Of a DNA stretch of 29,139 bases, positions 9,047 to 17,400 are shown one piece after another. The stretch is from NCBI GenBank assembly GCA_035308365.1, contig DATGGU010000133.1, positions 1 through 29,139 on the forward strand, read 5' to 3'. Each line of letters begins with the position of its first letter. Positions within the stretch are counted from its first letter, which is position 1. This DNA comes from PALSA-505 sp035308365 (GTDB taxonomy: Bacteria; Actinomycetota; Actinomycetes; Streptosporangiales; Streptosporangiaceae). The notes below the pieces were generated by a model. That model ran no database searches. It was given only the letters and a program-made list of their open reading frames with translations, and was not told the DNA's origin. Made by a program: the position numbers and the translations under genes.

Positions 9047-9474
9047 GCCTCTCCCCTCCTGTTTCCCAAGCGTAGTAGAGGCCGGCGCTGGTGCCGTGGC
9101 TTCCCGCGGAGGATGCGACGGTGTCTGTGGTGCGCCCATGTCCTGGACCGCGAGCGCATGCTGACCTCCGGCCCATCCTACCCGGCAACGAGATCACAGA
9201 CATGCGTTAGCCGGGACCGCGGACACCCGGGCAAACCTGTGCTCCGGGTACCTCGGCTGACGACTGAACCTCGCACGTCAGCCACACGTGTGATCGGAAG
9301 GCAGGACCGGCCGTGGCGATGGTGTGCCGCCCGTACGCAAGGGCAAGAAACCTAAGATGGGCAACGCGGCATCCCTTGGCAGCGTGCCATGGACAACGTC
9401 GGCGGCGCGGTTTCAGATCGTCCAGTGGTGGCGGGGGTGTTGCCTTCTTGAAAGACCCGGATCGTGCCTTGATC
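9047..9474. other. Intergenic stretch with no recognised gene
   Basis: It separates the lipoprotein gene (minus) from the conserved protein gene (plus), so it should hold two divergent promoters, but I see no convincing -35/-10 pair. Reading frames that cross it give basic, low-complexity products without family resemblance. Confidence 0.5.
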
Positions 9475-9897
9475 ATGAAATTCGACATGCTGACGCCTGT
9501 CGCTGGCCCCCCTGCGGGCCCAGCCGATGACATTCGGGGGATAGCCGGCGGTGGGCTCCCCTGGGTGATGGCAGCCGGATCGGGCTCGCTCAGCCGCGAT
9601 GGACACCTCCTGGTACGGATACGCGGGCTGGTGCTCGCCAGCGTTCCCCCGGTTCCGCGCTCGTTGCGCGGCACGAACCCGTTCCCCGCCTTCCGGGTTG
9701 TCATCAGTTGCCTTTGCACCTGCCCAGACGGCACCGGCGCCATCAGGAATGTCAGCACGGGTGACTTCGCGGCTGACTCATGCGGGAACTCGGACATCGA
9801 TGCCAGGCTGAGCCCTCCGCAGCCTTGCATCGCGCCGATCTTGCTCGTGACCGGCCCCAGCGGCGTCGACCACTGGCTGGCGGTTACCGGAAGATGA
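9475..9897 (+). CDS. Conserved hypothetical protein, possibly 5'-truncated
   Basis: A 140-residue product beginning MKFDMLTPVAGP. Segments IRGIAGGGLPWVMAAGSGSL, DGHLLVRIRGLVL, FRVVISCLC, NVSTGDF, DIDARLSPPQPCIAPILLV and HWLAVTGR resemble a conserved beta-rich bacterial protein of unknown function that I recall only as a hypothetical family. The two cysteines (ISC and QPC) are spaced as in that family. Remembered relatives usually have an N-terminal secretion signal, which is missing here. The frame is open back to 9313 but encodes basic junk-like sequence, so this may be a truncated gene or a start shift. No good Shine-Dalgarno precedes 9475. Its 3' end overlaps the convergent LuxR gene by 14 bp. 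Confidence 0.55.
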   Translation: MKFDMLTPVAGPPAGPADDIRGIAGGGLPWVMAAGSGSLSRDGHLLVRIRGLVLASVPPVPRSLRGTNPFPAFRVVISCLCTCPDGTGAIRNVSTGDFAADSCGNSDIDARLSPPQPCIAPILLVTGPSGVDHWLAVTGR

Positions 9898-10858
9898 ACT
9901 GCCCCCTCTCGCCTGGTAATGCTTCGTCAACAGGAACTATGGCCCGGTCGATGAGCCTCAGGGCATCGGCGATGGTCAGGGCCTCCATCCGGTTGCGGGC
10001 GCCGAGCTTTCTGAAAAGCCGTGCCTGGGTATTTTCAACGGTCTTTACCGCTATTCCCAGCAGGCGCGCGGTCTGCCGGATCGTATGGCCGCGGGCTATA
10101 GAGCCAAGAATGTCGAACTCCCGTGGTGTGAGCTTAGGCAGCGCCGGAGTGGGGGACGGGACCCATTTCAGCAGCGCACTAGCGTATCCCCAGCTCATCA
10201 CCATCATACCCTGCACCACCGTATTCAGGATGGGTGTGAGACCGGCCATGACGTCCTCCTTGCACGCCACGGCGCTCGCCTGGCGCGCCAGGGCGTCAGC
10301 GATCGCGAGCTTCGCTGGGATATCACGATTATGGATGAGCACGGCCGGCGCGCCTAGCGTGATGGCCACCTCCCAGTCCCCGGGCTCGGGATCGACGAGC
10401 ACCACGACGATGAACCCGCGTTGCCACCATAGCCAGTGATCACCGATCAGATCTTCGTGCTTTGCCGCGATAACGAGCGGCACGCGTTCAGAAATCAGCA
10501 ACTGCCCAATCTCATCCCGGCTTTTACCGGCCGGGCCGATTAAAACCGCGAGCAGAGCGCGTCCCGGTTCGCCCGCATACTGCTGCGGGGCCGGTCCCCG
10601 GCGAGGCAGGGTAGGCGGCGGGCCGGGCTGGAGCAATCCAAGCCAGATCGCCTTGGCCACCGCGTGACTCTGGCTGCCGACTCCGAGCTTCTCGTAGATG
10701 CTCCGCTTGCGGTTCTCCACCGTGCGCGGCCGCAAATCAAGTAGCTTCGCGATCTCGGATGCGGTATGACCAGCGCTCATCAGGAAGACAATCATCATCT
10801 CCCGCTCAGTGAGGAGCGGGGGGATGGCGGCGGGTGAGGGGTCGTCGTTGACCGGCAT
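9884..10858 (-). CDS. Regulator with two LuxR-type HTH domains around a receiver-like core
   Basis: A 324-residue protein. The first LuxR/NarL HTH is at residues about 14-76 (PLLTEREMMIVFLMSAGHTA, RTVENRKRSIYEKLGV). The second is at about 242-304 (PKLTPREFDILGSIARGHTI, KTVENTQARLFRKLGA). Both keep the LTxRE entry and TVEN recognition-helix pattern. The linker (about 100-203) alternates strands and helices (ALLAVLIGP, VPLVIAA, FIVVVLVDPEPGDWEVAITL, GAPAVLIHNRDIPAKLAIAD) like a receiver domain, with no obvious phosphoacceptor Asp pattern. The ATG at 10858 has GGAGA about 6 nt upstream. A longer frame to 11038 lacks support. It lies beyond the 3' end of the copper operon and may regulate it or itself; this is inference. 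Confidence 0.88.
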   Translation of the reverse strand: MPVNDDPSPAAIPPLLTEREMMIVFLMSAGHTASEIAKLLDLRPRTVENRKRSIYEKLGVGSQSHAVAKAIWLGLLQPGPPPTLPRRGPAPQQYAGEPGRALLAVLIGPAGKSRDEIGQLLISERVPLVIAAKHEDLIGDHWLWWQRGFIVVVLVDPEPGDWEVAITLGAPAVLIHNRDIPAKLAIADALARQASAVACKEDVMAGLTPILNTVVQGMMVMSWGYASALLKWVPSPTPALPKLTPREFDILGSIARGHTIRQTARLLGIAVKTVENTQARLFRKLGARNRMEALTIADALRLIDRAIVPVDEALPGERGQFIFR

Positions 10859-11140
10859 ACGGGTCTCCGTAGTGATGTCTCCGGCACCCTCCCGGAAGCG
10901 GAGACAGCGGTAATGGGAAGTCCACCCCCCACGGCAAACACGGCGCGCAGTCTTGGCAGCCGATGACGGCAAACGTTCGCAGCGATAAGCGACCCCCGGG
11001 GGAGCACGGGAGTCTGTCCTGGCCTCGGTCTGTCTCAATGCCTAGCGAGCGGATTCGGGCGCATATTCGCGGATGAAAGCCCGCGGCGTGGTCCGGGAAC
11101 GCCCGGTGCAAACATTGGCCACGAGCGTCGCGGCCCAGCG

Positions 11141-11167
11141 AAGCTTATTCTAAGCTTGGCCAAGCTT
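11141..11167. promoter_or_regulatory. Two overlapping palindromes built from three AAGCTT half-sites
   Basis: AAGCTT occurs at 11141, 11152 and 11162, about one helical turn apart. The first two form the perfect inverted repeat AAGCTTA-TTC-TAAGCTT (11141-11157). The last two form the perfect palindrome AAGCTTGGCCAAGCTT (11152-11167). The minus strand of the overlap reads TAGAAT (11152-11147), a good -10 candidate for the regulator gene about 290 bp downstream, though no matching -35 is evident. It looks like an operator for a dimeric regulator binding one face of the helix. Confidence 0.55.
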
Positions 11168-11275
11168 GATCGATTGAATCCAACCATGACGGCCTCCCGG
11201 CTATGCGGACGGGCGCGCCGAGGCCTGCCAAGGGGTCTCGGACGGTCATGTAAACAGTGCGTAATGACTAGGTAT

Positions 11276-11305
11276 ACATTAGAGTAACTCCGCCGGAGTA
11301 ACCAA
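11276..11305 (-). promoter_or_regulatory. Candidate promoter with a dyad in its spacer
   Basis: On the minus strand, TTGGTT (11305-11300) and TAATGT (11281-11276) are separated by 18 bp. The spacer contains the perfect inverted repeat ACTCCG-C-CGGAGT (11287-11299), next to the -35. A dyad between the hexamers recalls operators of MerR-type activators, but the identity of the binder is unknown. It would transcribe toward the dual-HTH regulator with a leader of about 400 nt. Confidence 0.4.
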
Positions 11306-11313
11306 TGACGAAT

Positions 11314-11327
11314 CCCCCCTAGGGGGT
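11314..11327. promoter_or_regulatory. G-tract palindrome resembling a CsoR-family copper operator
   Basis: CCCCCCTAGGGGGT contains the perfect palindrome CCCCCTAGGGGG. CsoR/RcnR-family sensors bind G-tract/C-tract dyads of this kind, and in Streptomyces, as I recall, they centre on CCTAGG. It lies about 80 bp past the copCD stop codon. A related imperfect element lies upstream of the copper operon (20539-20550). Function inferred from resemblance and context. Confidence 0.5.
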
Positions 11328-11348
11328 CGAATAGGATCCGCCCCCCAC

Positions 11349-11367
11349 CTGCGAGAACGCAGTTTTT
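11349..11367 (+). terminator. Rho-independent terminator-like hairpin, plus strand
   Basis: CTGCGAGAACGCAGTTTTT forms a 5-bp stem (CTGCG/CGCAG) with an AGAA loop, followed by five T residues on the plus strand. No annotated plus-strand gene leads into it, so it would end an unannotated short transcript or block antisense transcription into copCD. The stem is short. Confidence 0.4.
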
Positions 11368-11403
11368 ATGGTGATTGTATACTTTTATAGCGCTTTAACC
11401 CAT

Positions 11404-13401
11404 TTAGTGTACGGTGACGGGAACGGCGACGGTCGTCTCGTCGAAGGCATCGCTGCGAATGGTTATTTGCAGCTGCCATTGTCCGGTAATGGTCACCGTG
11501 ATCGATCCGCTGGCATAGCGCCCCGCACCGTCGGCCCTGAGCGGAACGGGCAGCGGTCCGAGGTGGCGGGCAGGCAGCAGGAGAGACGCCTCGATCTGCT
11601 TGGGCGAGTACGGCCTCCCCGCGCTGCCGGTGACAGAAACGCGAACCTGATTGGGGCCGAGCACCGCGGGCGCCACCGTGACGCTGATATCGCCACGCCC
11701 TCCGGGGCCGCCGGTGTTGAACGGGACGGCCACGCTGGCCGGCTGGGTGAAGGTTTCACGGGCCGTGGGGGTGTTGACCAGTACAGCGGTGACGGCGAGC
11801 ACGGCCGAGGCGATCGTGGTCTCGGCGGCGACGGACCAGCGCAGCTTGCTCAGTGTCACGGCCGTATGCCCACAGTCCGGCGCTGAACCGTTGGACGAGC
11901 CGTTAGCCGCAGCCCCGCTGGGCGAGCCGTGACCAACGCCACCGCTGGGCGAGCCGCGGCCAACGGCACCGCTGGGCGAGCCCTGACCGACGGCACCGTT
12001 GGATGAGCCGTTGGCGGTAGCACCGGCCGATGAGCCATTGCCCACACCCGGCAGTCTCCGGCCTGATCTGGCGCCCACGCTGACCCGCGGCAGACCCGCC
12101 GCGACCAGTTGCATCACGGAAACGCGAGCCGCCGGTGCCGGGGCCCGCATCGCGGCGATCCTGATGCGGGCCAGATAGCCGAGGCCAATGAGCGCGCTCA
12201 TTGCGGCGATCTTGATGAGCAGCAGGCGGCCATAGGTGGTGTCGAACAGGGCAAGCCAGCTGCCAACGTCGCGCCATGCCTGGTAGGTACCGGTGAGCAG
12301 GATGGCGCCGACGCAGGCCAGCGCGAGCGGGGAGAACCGCTCCACGGCCTGCACGACGTCCTGCGCCGCCTGGTCTTTCTTCCGGTCGGCCCGGCTTCTG
12401 GCCTGCCTGGGCAGTGCCGGCCCGGGCCGGCGAAGCACGATCGTGGCGAGCATGGTCAGCCCGCCCAGCCAGATGGCGACCGCGCTGAGGTGGATGATGT
12501 CAGAGACCAGCGACAGCGGCACCTGCATGCCGGCCCCGGCGTGATCGGCGAAGCCCCAGGTGGCCGCCAGCGCCACCGCGAGCACTCCCCACGTGGCCGA
12601 CGCCACAACGGGCAGCCGCCGGTTGTTCTCCCGCAGGTTACCGAGTATGGCGGTGAAGACGAACAGGGCGATGATCACCAGGATCAGCCGCATGCCAAGC
12701 GCCCGGCCGTAGCGGCTGTACAGGGTCGCGTGCAGCACGTTGGGCCAGAACACCTGGCCGACGCCCTCCCCAGCGCCGTAGACACCCTGCAACAGCACCG
12801 CGCCGAGGACGGAGCCGGCGAGCCCACTCCACGCGCCCATCGTCAGCCGCAGCACCAGCGGGCTCGAAGCTCCGGCAGGCCAGCACCAGAGCACGAACGC
12901 GACCGCACCGATCAGCAGTGCGAAGCAGCAGAAGGCAACGAACCGCACGACACCGAACGCGATGCCGACCAGAGCGCTGTTGGCCTGGTTGACTGTGTTC
13001 GGGTTTACCGTGGTGGCACTCGGTGCGCCGATCGAGAAGGTCCAAGCACCCTGAACGTGGTGTGAGTCGGCGGAGACCACCTGCCAGCCGACCGTGTACG
13101 TGCCGCGGCTGAGGCCCGGCTTCAGGACTATGACGACCTGGGCCGGTGTGCTGCCGTGCCTTGCGCCGCCCGTGTCGGCACGGCTGCCGTTCGGCGCGAA
13201 CACCTCCAGGCTGGTGGGACTCACGCCGACCGGTTGGTCGAACGTCGCGGTCACCTGGGCCGGCGCGTGCGGCACGATCGCGCCGTCGGCCGGGCTCGTG
13301 CTGACGAGCGTCGCATGGGCCCAGGCGGCCGTCGCCCCGGTCAGCAGAACGAACCCGGTGAGGAACAGCATTGCCACCAGGCGAGTGAATCTGCGGGCCA
13401 A
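11404..13401 (-). CDS. copCD: CopC-CopD fusion copper protein
   Basis: A 665-residue membrane protein. A signal peptide ends in AWA, leaving an N-terminal His (HATLVSTSPADGAIV), as in CopC. The CopC domain (to about residue 125) also has the D-x-H copper site in SADSHHVQG. A CopD domain of about eight membrane segments follows (about 150-435), then a Gly/Ser repeat linker, another membrane segment near AAETTIASAVLAVTAVLV and an exposed beta domain (ISVTVAPAVLGPNQVRVSVT) like those ending many YcnJ-type proteins. CopC carries Cu outside the cell and CopD moves it across the membrane. The TTG at 13401 has GGAGGTG 6 nt upstream; the GTG at 13410 lies inside that ribosome site. It is the last gene of the operon, 56 bp after ycnI. 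Confidence 0.9.
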   Translation of the reverse strand: MARRFTRLVAMLFLTGFVLLTGATAAWAHATLVSTSPADGAIVPHAPAQVTATFDQPVGVSPTSLEVFAPNGSRADTGGARHGSTPAQVVIVLKPGLSRGTYTVGWQVVSADSHHVQGAWTFSIGAPSATTVNPNTVNQANSALVGIAFGVVRFVAFCCFALLIGAVAFVLWCWPAGASSPLVLRLTMGAWSGLAGSVLGAVLLQGVYGAGEGVGQVFWPNVLHATLYSRYGRALGMRLILVIIALFVFTAILGNLRENNRRLPVVASATWGVLAVALAATWGFADHAGAGMQVPLSLVSDIIHLSAVAIWLGGLTMLATIVLRRPGPALPRQARSRADRKKDQAAQDVVQAVERFSPLALACVGAILLTGTYQAWRDVGSWLALFDTTYGRLLLIKIAAMSALIGLGYLARIRIAAMRAPAPAARVSVMQLVAAGLPRVSVGARSGRRLPGVGNGSSAGATANGSSNGAVGQGSPSGAVGRGSPSGGVGHGSPSGAAANGSSNGSAPDCGHTAVTLSKLRWSVAAETTIASAVLAVTAVLVNTPTARETFTQPASVAVPFNTGGPGGRGDISVTVAPAVLGPNQVRVSVTGSAGRPYSPKQIEASLLLPARHLGPLPVPLRADGAGRYASGSITVTITGQWQLQITIRSDAFDETTVAVPVTVH
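11887..12039. repeat. 27-bp tandem repeat encoding a 9-residue Gly/Ser unit
   Basis: Five to six imperfect 27-bp units inside copCD encode 9-residue repeats such as GSPSGAVGR, GSPSGGVGH and GSPSGAAAN. The array forms a flexible linker between the CopD membrane core and the C-terminal part. The three central units are nearly identical, suggesting recent expansion in frame. Confidence 0.85.
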
Positions 13402-13457
13402 CTCAGCCACCTCCAGAAGTTAATGGAGCCGCCCTTGACGCTGCCTTACGCACGGGG

Positions 13458-14402
13458 TCAGCCGCGACGGCGCCGCTGAGGCTGCCGGCTGGATGCTTTC
13501 TTGTTCGCGGGCGCTGGCCGCCGCGTGGGTGCTTTGCTGCCCGCAGGCGCCTGATCGCGCCGGGCGGGTGCCCTGGTGCTGGCGAGTACCCATTCGCCAC
13601 CCGGCTCGCTGGCCGGCCCGGCCTGGACGGTTGCTGCCGGAGCACCGGCCGCTGCCGGGGAACCGGCGCGAACTCCGCTCCCGGCGGCCAGCCGGCGGTT
13701 CTGCCTGGCCACCATCAGTGCCAGCAGGCAGGCCAGCAAGCCCACGACGAGGCCTGCCAGCCCGAGCGCACTGGAACCGCCGCCGGAGCCCGAGCTTGCC
13801 GGAGCGGTGCCGGCATGGACGGCACCGGCCGGTGCCATGGCCGTGCTGAGCTTGACTACGGGCGCGGGATGCGCTGGCGCGGGCAGACCGGGCTGCTGCA
13901 GATCGATCCAGCGGACGACGTCTCCGTTGGAGTAGGTCTGGATCGCCTTGAACGGCACCTGGCTTTCGCCGGCCGGCATCGGGTCAGCGGAAATCGTGAA
14001 GCTCTGGAACTGTCCTGGCACGATCCGCCCGCCGGACCAGATGACCTCGGAGACCGCCTGGCTGAACGACCCATCGCCGGTGACGAGCGGCTTGGCCAGC
14101 TTGACGGTCTTGACAGAGACGGTCCAGCCGGGAACGGGCTGGACGAGCAGCTGGGCGACCGGGTGATCGACCGGGATCTGCACGTCGACCTTGACGGTAC
14201 TGGCGTTCGCCTCCTCGTTGGGTACGTGGAAGGTCAGCACGTCTGCCGACCCGGCGGGCACCGAGTCAGGGGTGACCGTGATGTGCGCAAACGCAGGCCC
14301 GGCGAGCAACAGCATCGCCGTCGCCGCGGCGCTGACGACTGTGGCACGGCGCAGGGTACGGGCACCCGGAACAAGTTTCAAAGGGCTGAACGCAGTGGAC
14401 AT
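13458..14402 (-). CDS. ycnI: YcnI/DUF1775 extracytoplasmic copper-binding protein
   Basis: A 314-residue protein. The signal peptide (about 1-39) is cut at AGPAFA|HITVTPDSV, exposing His40 as the new N-terminus, the copper-brace residue in YcnI proteins. The DUF1775 domain (about 40-185) includes VLTFHVPNEE, VDVQIPVDHP, VPGWTVSV, VIWSGG and PFKAIQTYSNGDVVRWID. After a Pro/Ala linker comes one membrane helix (SSALGLAGLVVGLLACLLAL), then an unusually long cytoplasmic tail rich in Arg, Lys, Ala and Pro (ending KKASSRQPQRRRRG). YcnI is thought to pass copper to CopC/CopD-type partners, and copCD follows after a short gap. The ATG at 14402 has GGAGA 6 nt upstream; the track to 14438 is an unsupported extension. 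Confidence 0.9.
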   Translation of the reverse strand: MSTAFSPLKLVPGARTLRRATVVSAAATAMLLLAGPAFAHITVTPDSVPAGSADVLTFHVPNEEANASTVKVDVQIPVDHPVAQLLVQPVPGWTVSVKTVKLAKPLVTGDGSFSQAVSEVIWSGGRIVPGQFQSFTISADPMPAGESQVPFKAIQTYSNGDVVRWIDLQQPGLPAPAHPAPVVKLSTAMAPAGAVHAGTAPASSGSGGGSSALGLAGLVVGLLACLLALMVARQNRRLAAGSGVRAGSPAAAGAPAATVQAGPASEPGGEWVLASTRAPARRDQAPAGSKAPTRRPAPANKKASSRQPQRRRRG

Positions 14403-14447
14403 GTCATCTCCGCGGTAGGTCGTTGCTGGCCGGCACAAAGCGGCGTG

Positions 14448-14481
14448 CTGCCGTCCCGGGCCTCGCGGCCCGGGACGGCAG
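14448..14481 (-). terminator. Strong 15-bp hairpin between oxidase and ycnI genes
   Basis: CTGCCGTCCCGGGCC (14448-14462) and GGCCCGGGACGGCAG (14467-14481) pair perfectly around the loop TCGC. It lies 16 nt after the oxidase stop and about 45 nt before the ycnI start, on the transcribed side of both. No U-tract follows. It may be an actinomycete-type hairpin terminator allowing partial read-through, or a stabiliser of the upstream message. Confidence 0.7.
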
Positions 14482-14497
14482 CGTCAGCGGCTATTTA

Positions 14498-17400
14498 CTA
14501 CAGCCGGGTGAGTGTCTTTCCATTGACGGCCGGTGCCGAGAACGGGGGTGGGAGAACCCGCATGATGCCCCAGTCACCGGACTTGATGAGCGGGGCCCGG
14601 CCCATGTTGTACTCGAAGTCGCCGGTCGCGCCGGTCGCGCCGCCCGCACCGTTGACCAGGTAGGCGTCGAACGTCTCGCCGGGGGCCAGGGTCCGGGCTT
14701 CGATGATCTGGGATCCGGTCAGCCCGTGATCCAGCGGGAAGGAGTGGCCTGCCACCTGGAACGAGATGATGTTGTCCCCGGCCGCGTCGGCCACCCGCCA
14801 TCGGACGGGATCGCCCGCGTAGGCCTCGAACAACGGCGTAGCCGGATCATTCCCGCCATTGACGCTGTCGCTCTTGGCTTGCCAGAGATTGAACGGGTCC
14901 GGGCAAGGACTGGATCCGCAGTTGCCGTTGCCACCACCTCCTTCGTCTGCCGGTTCCCGGTCCGTGAGCGAGGCCTCGTTGTAGTCGGTGTAGGAATGGT
15001 CGGAGTCGAGGTAGTAGATCATGACCTCGTGGGCGAGCAGCGGTTCCCGGTCACTGAAGATCGTCACGTATTCCCGGAACGGGCTGCCACTGCCCGGGAA
15101 GATGTCGGCGAAGATCCCGGACTGGATCTGCTGGCCGGTGAACGGGTCCTCGTACACCGAGCCCTGCGGTTCGGCGATGAGGGCGCCGTAGGCACCCTGC
15201 CGCCAGGTGGACTCGTTGGCCGTGTTGAGGATCAGGTTGGTGCCGAGCTCCCTGTCCACGTAGTAGACGTAGGTCCGCGAGCCACCCGGAGGCACGCTCG
15301 AATCAGGGTCGTACCCGATCGCGCCGCCGAAGGAGGTCTGCGGATTGTAGAGGACGTTGCCGATGTTGAACCCGGCTCTGGTGGTGCCCGATCCCCAGGT
15401 CCAGGTCCAGTTATCGGTTGGCAGGTCGTTGTGCAGGGTCACCTTCAGGCAGTCTCCCGCGTTGGCCCGGATGACCAGCGGGACGGCCGGCTTCGTCCCG
15501 GCCTTGATGGCGGCCTCGTCCTGGGTCAGCGAGTACATCATGGCCCAGGATCCGGTGCTGCCCGGTGCGGCATTGTCGCTCTCGCCCGGCATCCCCTTGT
15601 CGAAGGTGATCCCGTTGAAGACCGACACGTTGTAGCTGCGGACCGGTGCGCTGCCCGGGCAGACGGAGCTGCTGTCGCTGGGTGCGGCAGGCGGCGCGTT
15701 ACCCGTGGTCGTGAGCGTCGGGAACCCTGTCCCGGACGGTGGTGGCGTCCGGTCCGGCAGCGCCTCCAGGGCGTTCGGCCCGGAGGTGTGCAGCGTGTTC
15801 ATCACCCGGAAGATGCCCCAGGCGCCGCTCTCCAGCGACAGGTTGCGGCCGGAGTAGTAGAGGTAGTCACCCGGGAAGTTGCCGGCGTTGAAGACGTAGT
15901 CCATCTTCTCGGAGATTCCGGCCGTGCCGGCGTCGGTCAGCACGCCGTTCGGGTTGAACCTCTCTTCAGCGAACCGGTGGCCGGTGACCCGGATGTCACC
16001 GACCTGCTCGTCCAGGCCGACCTGCCTGATCACCACCGGGTCGCCAACGTAGGCCTTCAGCAGCGGCGTCGGCGGATCACCGTGGGCCACCGATGAGAAC
16101 ACGTACGGATCGTTGGACGTGCCGATGGCCGTACAGTCAACCCGGTCTGATCCCGCGGGCTCCTCGTGTGCCTCGAAGCCCATGGTGTAGTTGCCGACCC
16201 CGTCCGGGATGCTGACGCCGGGTCCCGGGGCGTTGTTGGGGTTGGCGGCGTTGGGATCCCGGTTGATCAGCGGTGCCGCGCGCAGGTTGAAGCTGGACAT
16301 CTCGCAGCCCTGTGGGGAACCACTGCTCCTGATGCCTTCGTGTTCCCACAGGACGTACTCGCGGAAGTCGCCCTGCTCGCCGAAGCCGGCCGAGCCGGTC
16401 GTGTAGATGTCGGCGATCGGGCCGCTGTCGATCGGCGCCCCGGTCACCGGGTCGTGGAAGGTCGAGCCCGCGGGCTCGATGATGTGGGCGCCGAACAGGC
16501 CGTGGCCCCAGGAACTCAGCGCATCCACGTGGTCGTGGAAGAAGACCGTGCCGTTGTCGACGTCGCTGTACCAGCGGTACTGCACGAACTCGACCCCGGC
16601 CGGCTCGCCCGACGCGTGCGCGTTCTGCAGCGGGCTGCCCAGCGTCAGCGTGTTGCCGTTGATCGCCGTGATCTGGTTGACCACCTCGGTGTCGGTCAGG
16701 GTCTGGCCGACCTCGATGCTGACGCCCGGGCGCAGCCCGGCGGTGCTGGCCACCTGGAGCTGGGTCGCTCCGGCGGGCGCCGCCGCGGTCAGGGTCGTCT
16801 CCCCCGGCGTTCCGCCGGTGATCGGCCGAACCGCCTGCTCGAAGTTGAGGCCCGTGATCACGCCGTCGGAGGCCTGCGGGTCGAACTGCACGAAGTGGAT
16901 GTGGATGTTGACCTCCCGGAAGATGTTCTCCAGGCTGGTCGCCTCCACCCCCGAGCTCGACGGGCTCAGATCGTTGGTCAGGGTCACGGCTATGCAGTCG
17001 CCGACATCTGACCTGACGGCCAGCGGCGTCGCGGGCATGGCGCCGCTGCGCACCGCGGCTATGTGCTGGTTGAGGACGAAGATCTCCCCATTGGGGTCGG
17101 ACTGCGGGGCGATGGGGTTCCCATTGGCGTCCCGTCCACTGTCCGTCTGGTCGTTGATGGGAGTCTGGATGGCGCTGATGTTGTAGGTGCGCAGCGGAGC
17201 GCCCTGCGGGCACAGGCCATCCGGTCTCGTGGAGGTGACGTTCGGCCCCAGCCACGGTGCCCCGCTGTGGCCGTTGGGCGAGAACGGCGGACGTTCACCG
17301 AGGTGCGGCTGCAGCAGCGGGTACGCGTACCTCCCATTGCCCGGGTCGAACAGGATCTGCGGCCGCTGCCCAGGGTTGGGCGCGGTGTAGTTGGCCCAGA

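Larger units (their letters stand above)
10859..11403. other. Long regulatory intergenic region
   Basis: The 545 bp between the dual-HTH regulator start and the copCD stop have no credible gene. The stretch is locally AT-rich and dense in symmetric elements: overlapping AAGCTT palindromes (11141-11167), GTCAT/ATGAC arms (11245-11249 and 11264-11268), an ACTCCG dyad (11287-11299), a G-tract palindrome (11315-11326) and a plus-strand hairpin with a T-run (11349-11367). It must contain the regulator's promoter. Confidence 0.6.

Noticed and set aside
11368..11886. 172-codon plus-strand frame following the T-run hairpin
   Set aside because: Antisense to the copCD 3' end with no family resemblance.
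14423..16096. 557-codon plus-strand frame opposite the oxidase gene, and similar long antisense frames at 16166-17011 and 17063-18400
   Set aside because: They mirror the oxidase codons, have no recognisable domains, and the minus-strand product is clearly a cupredoxin protein.
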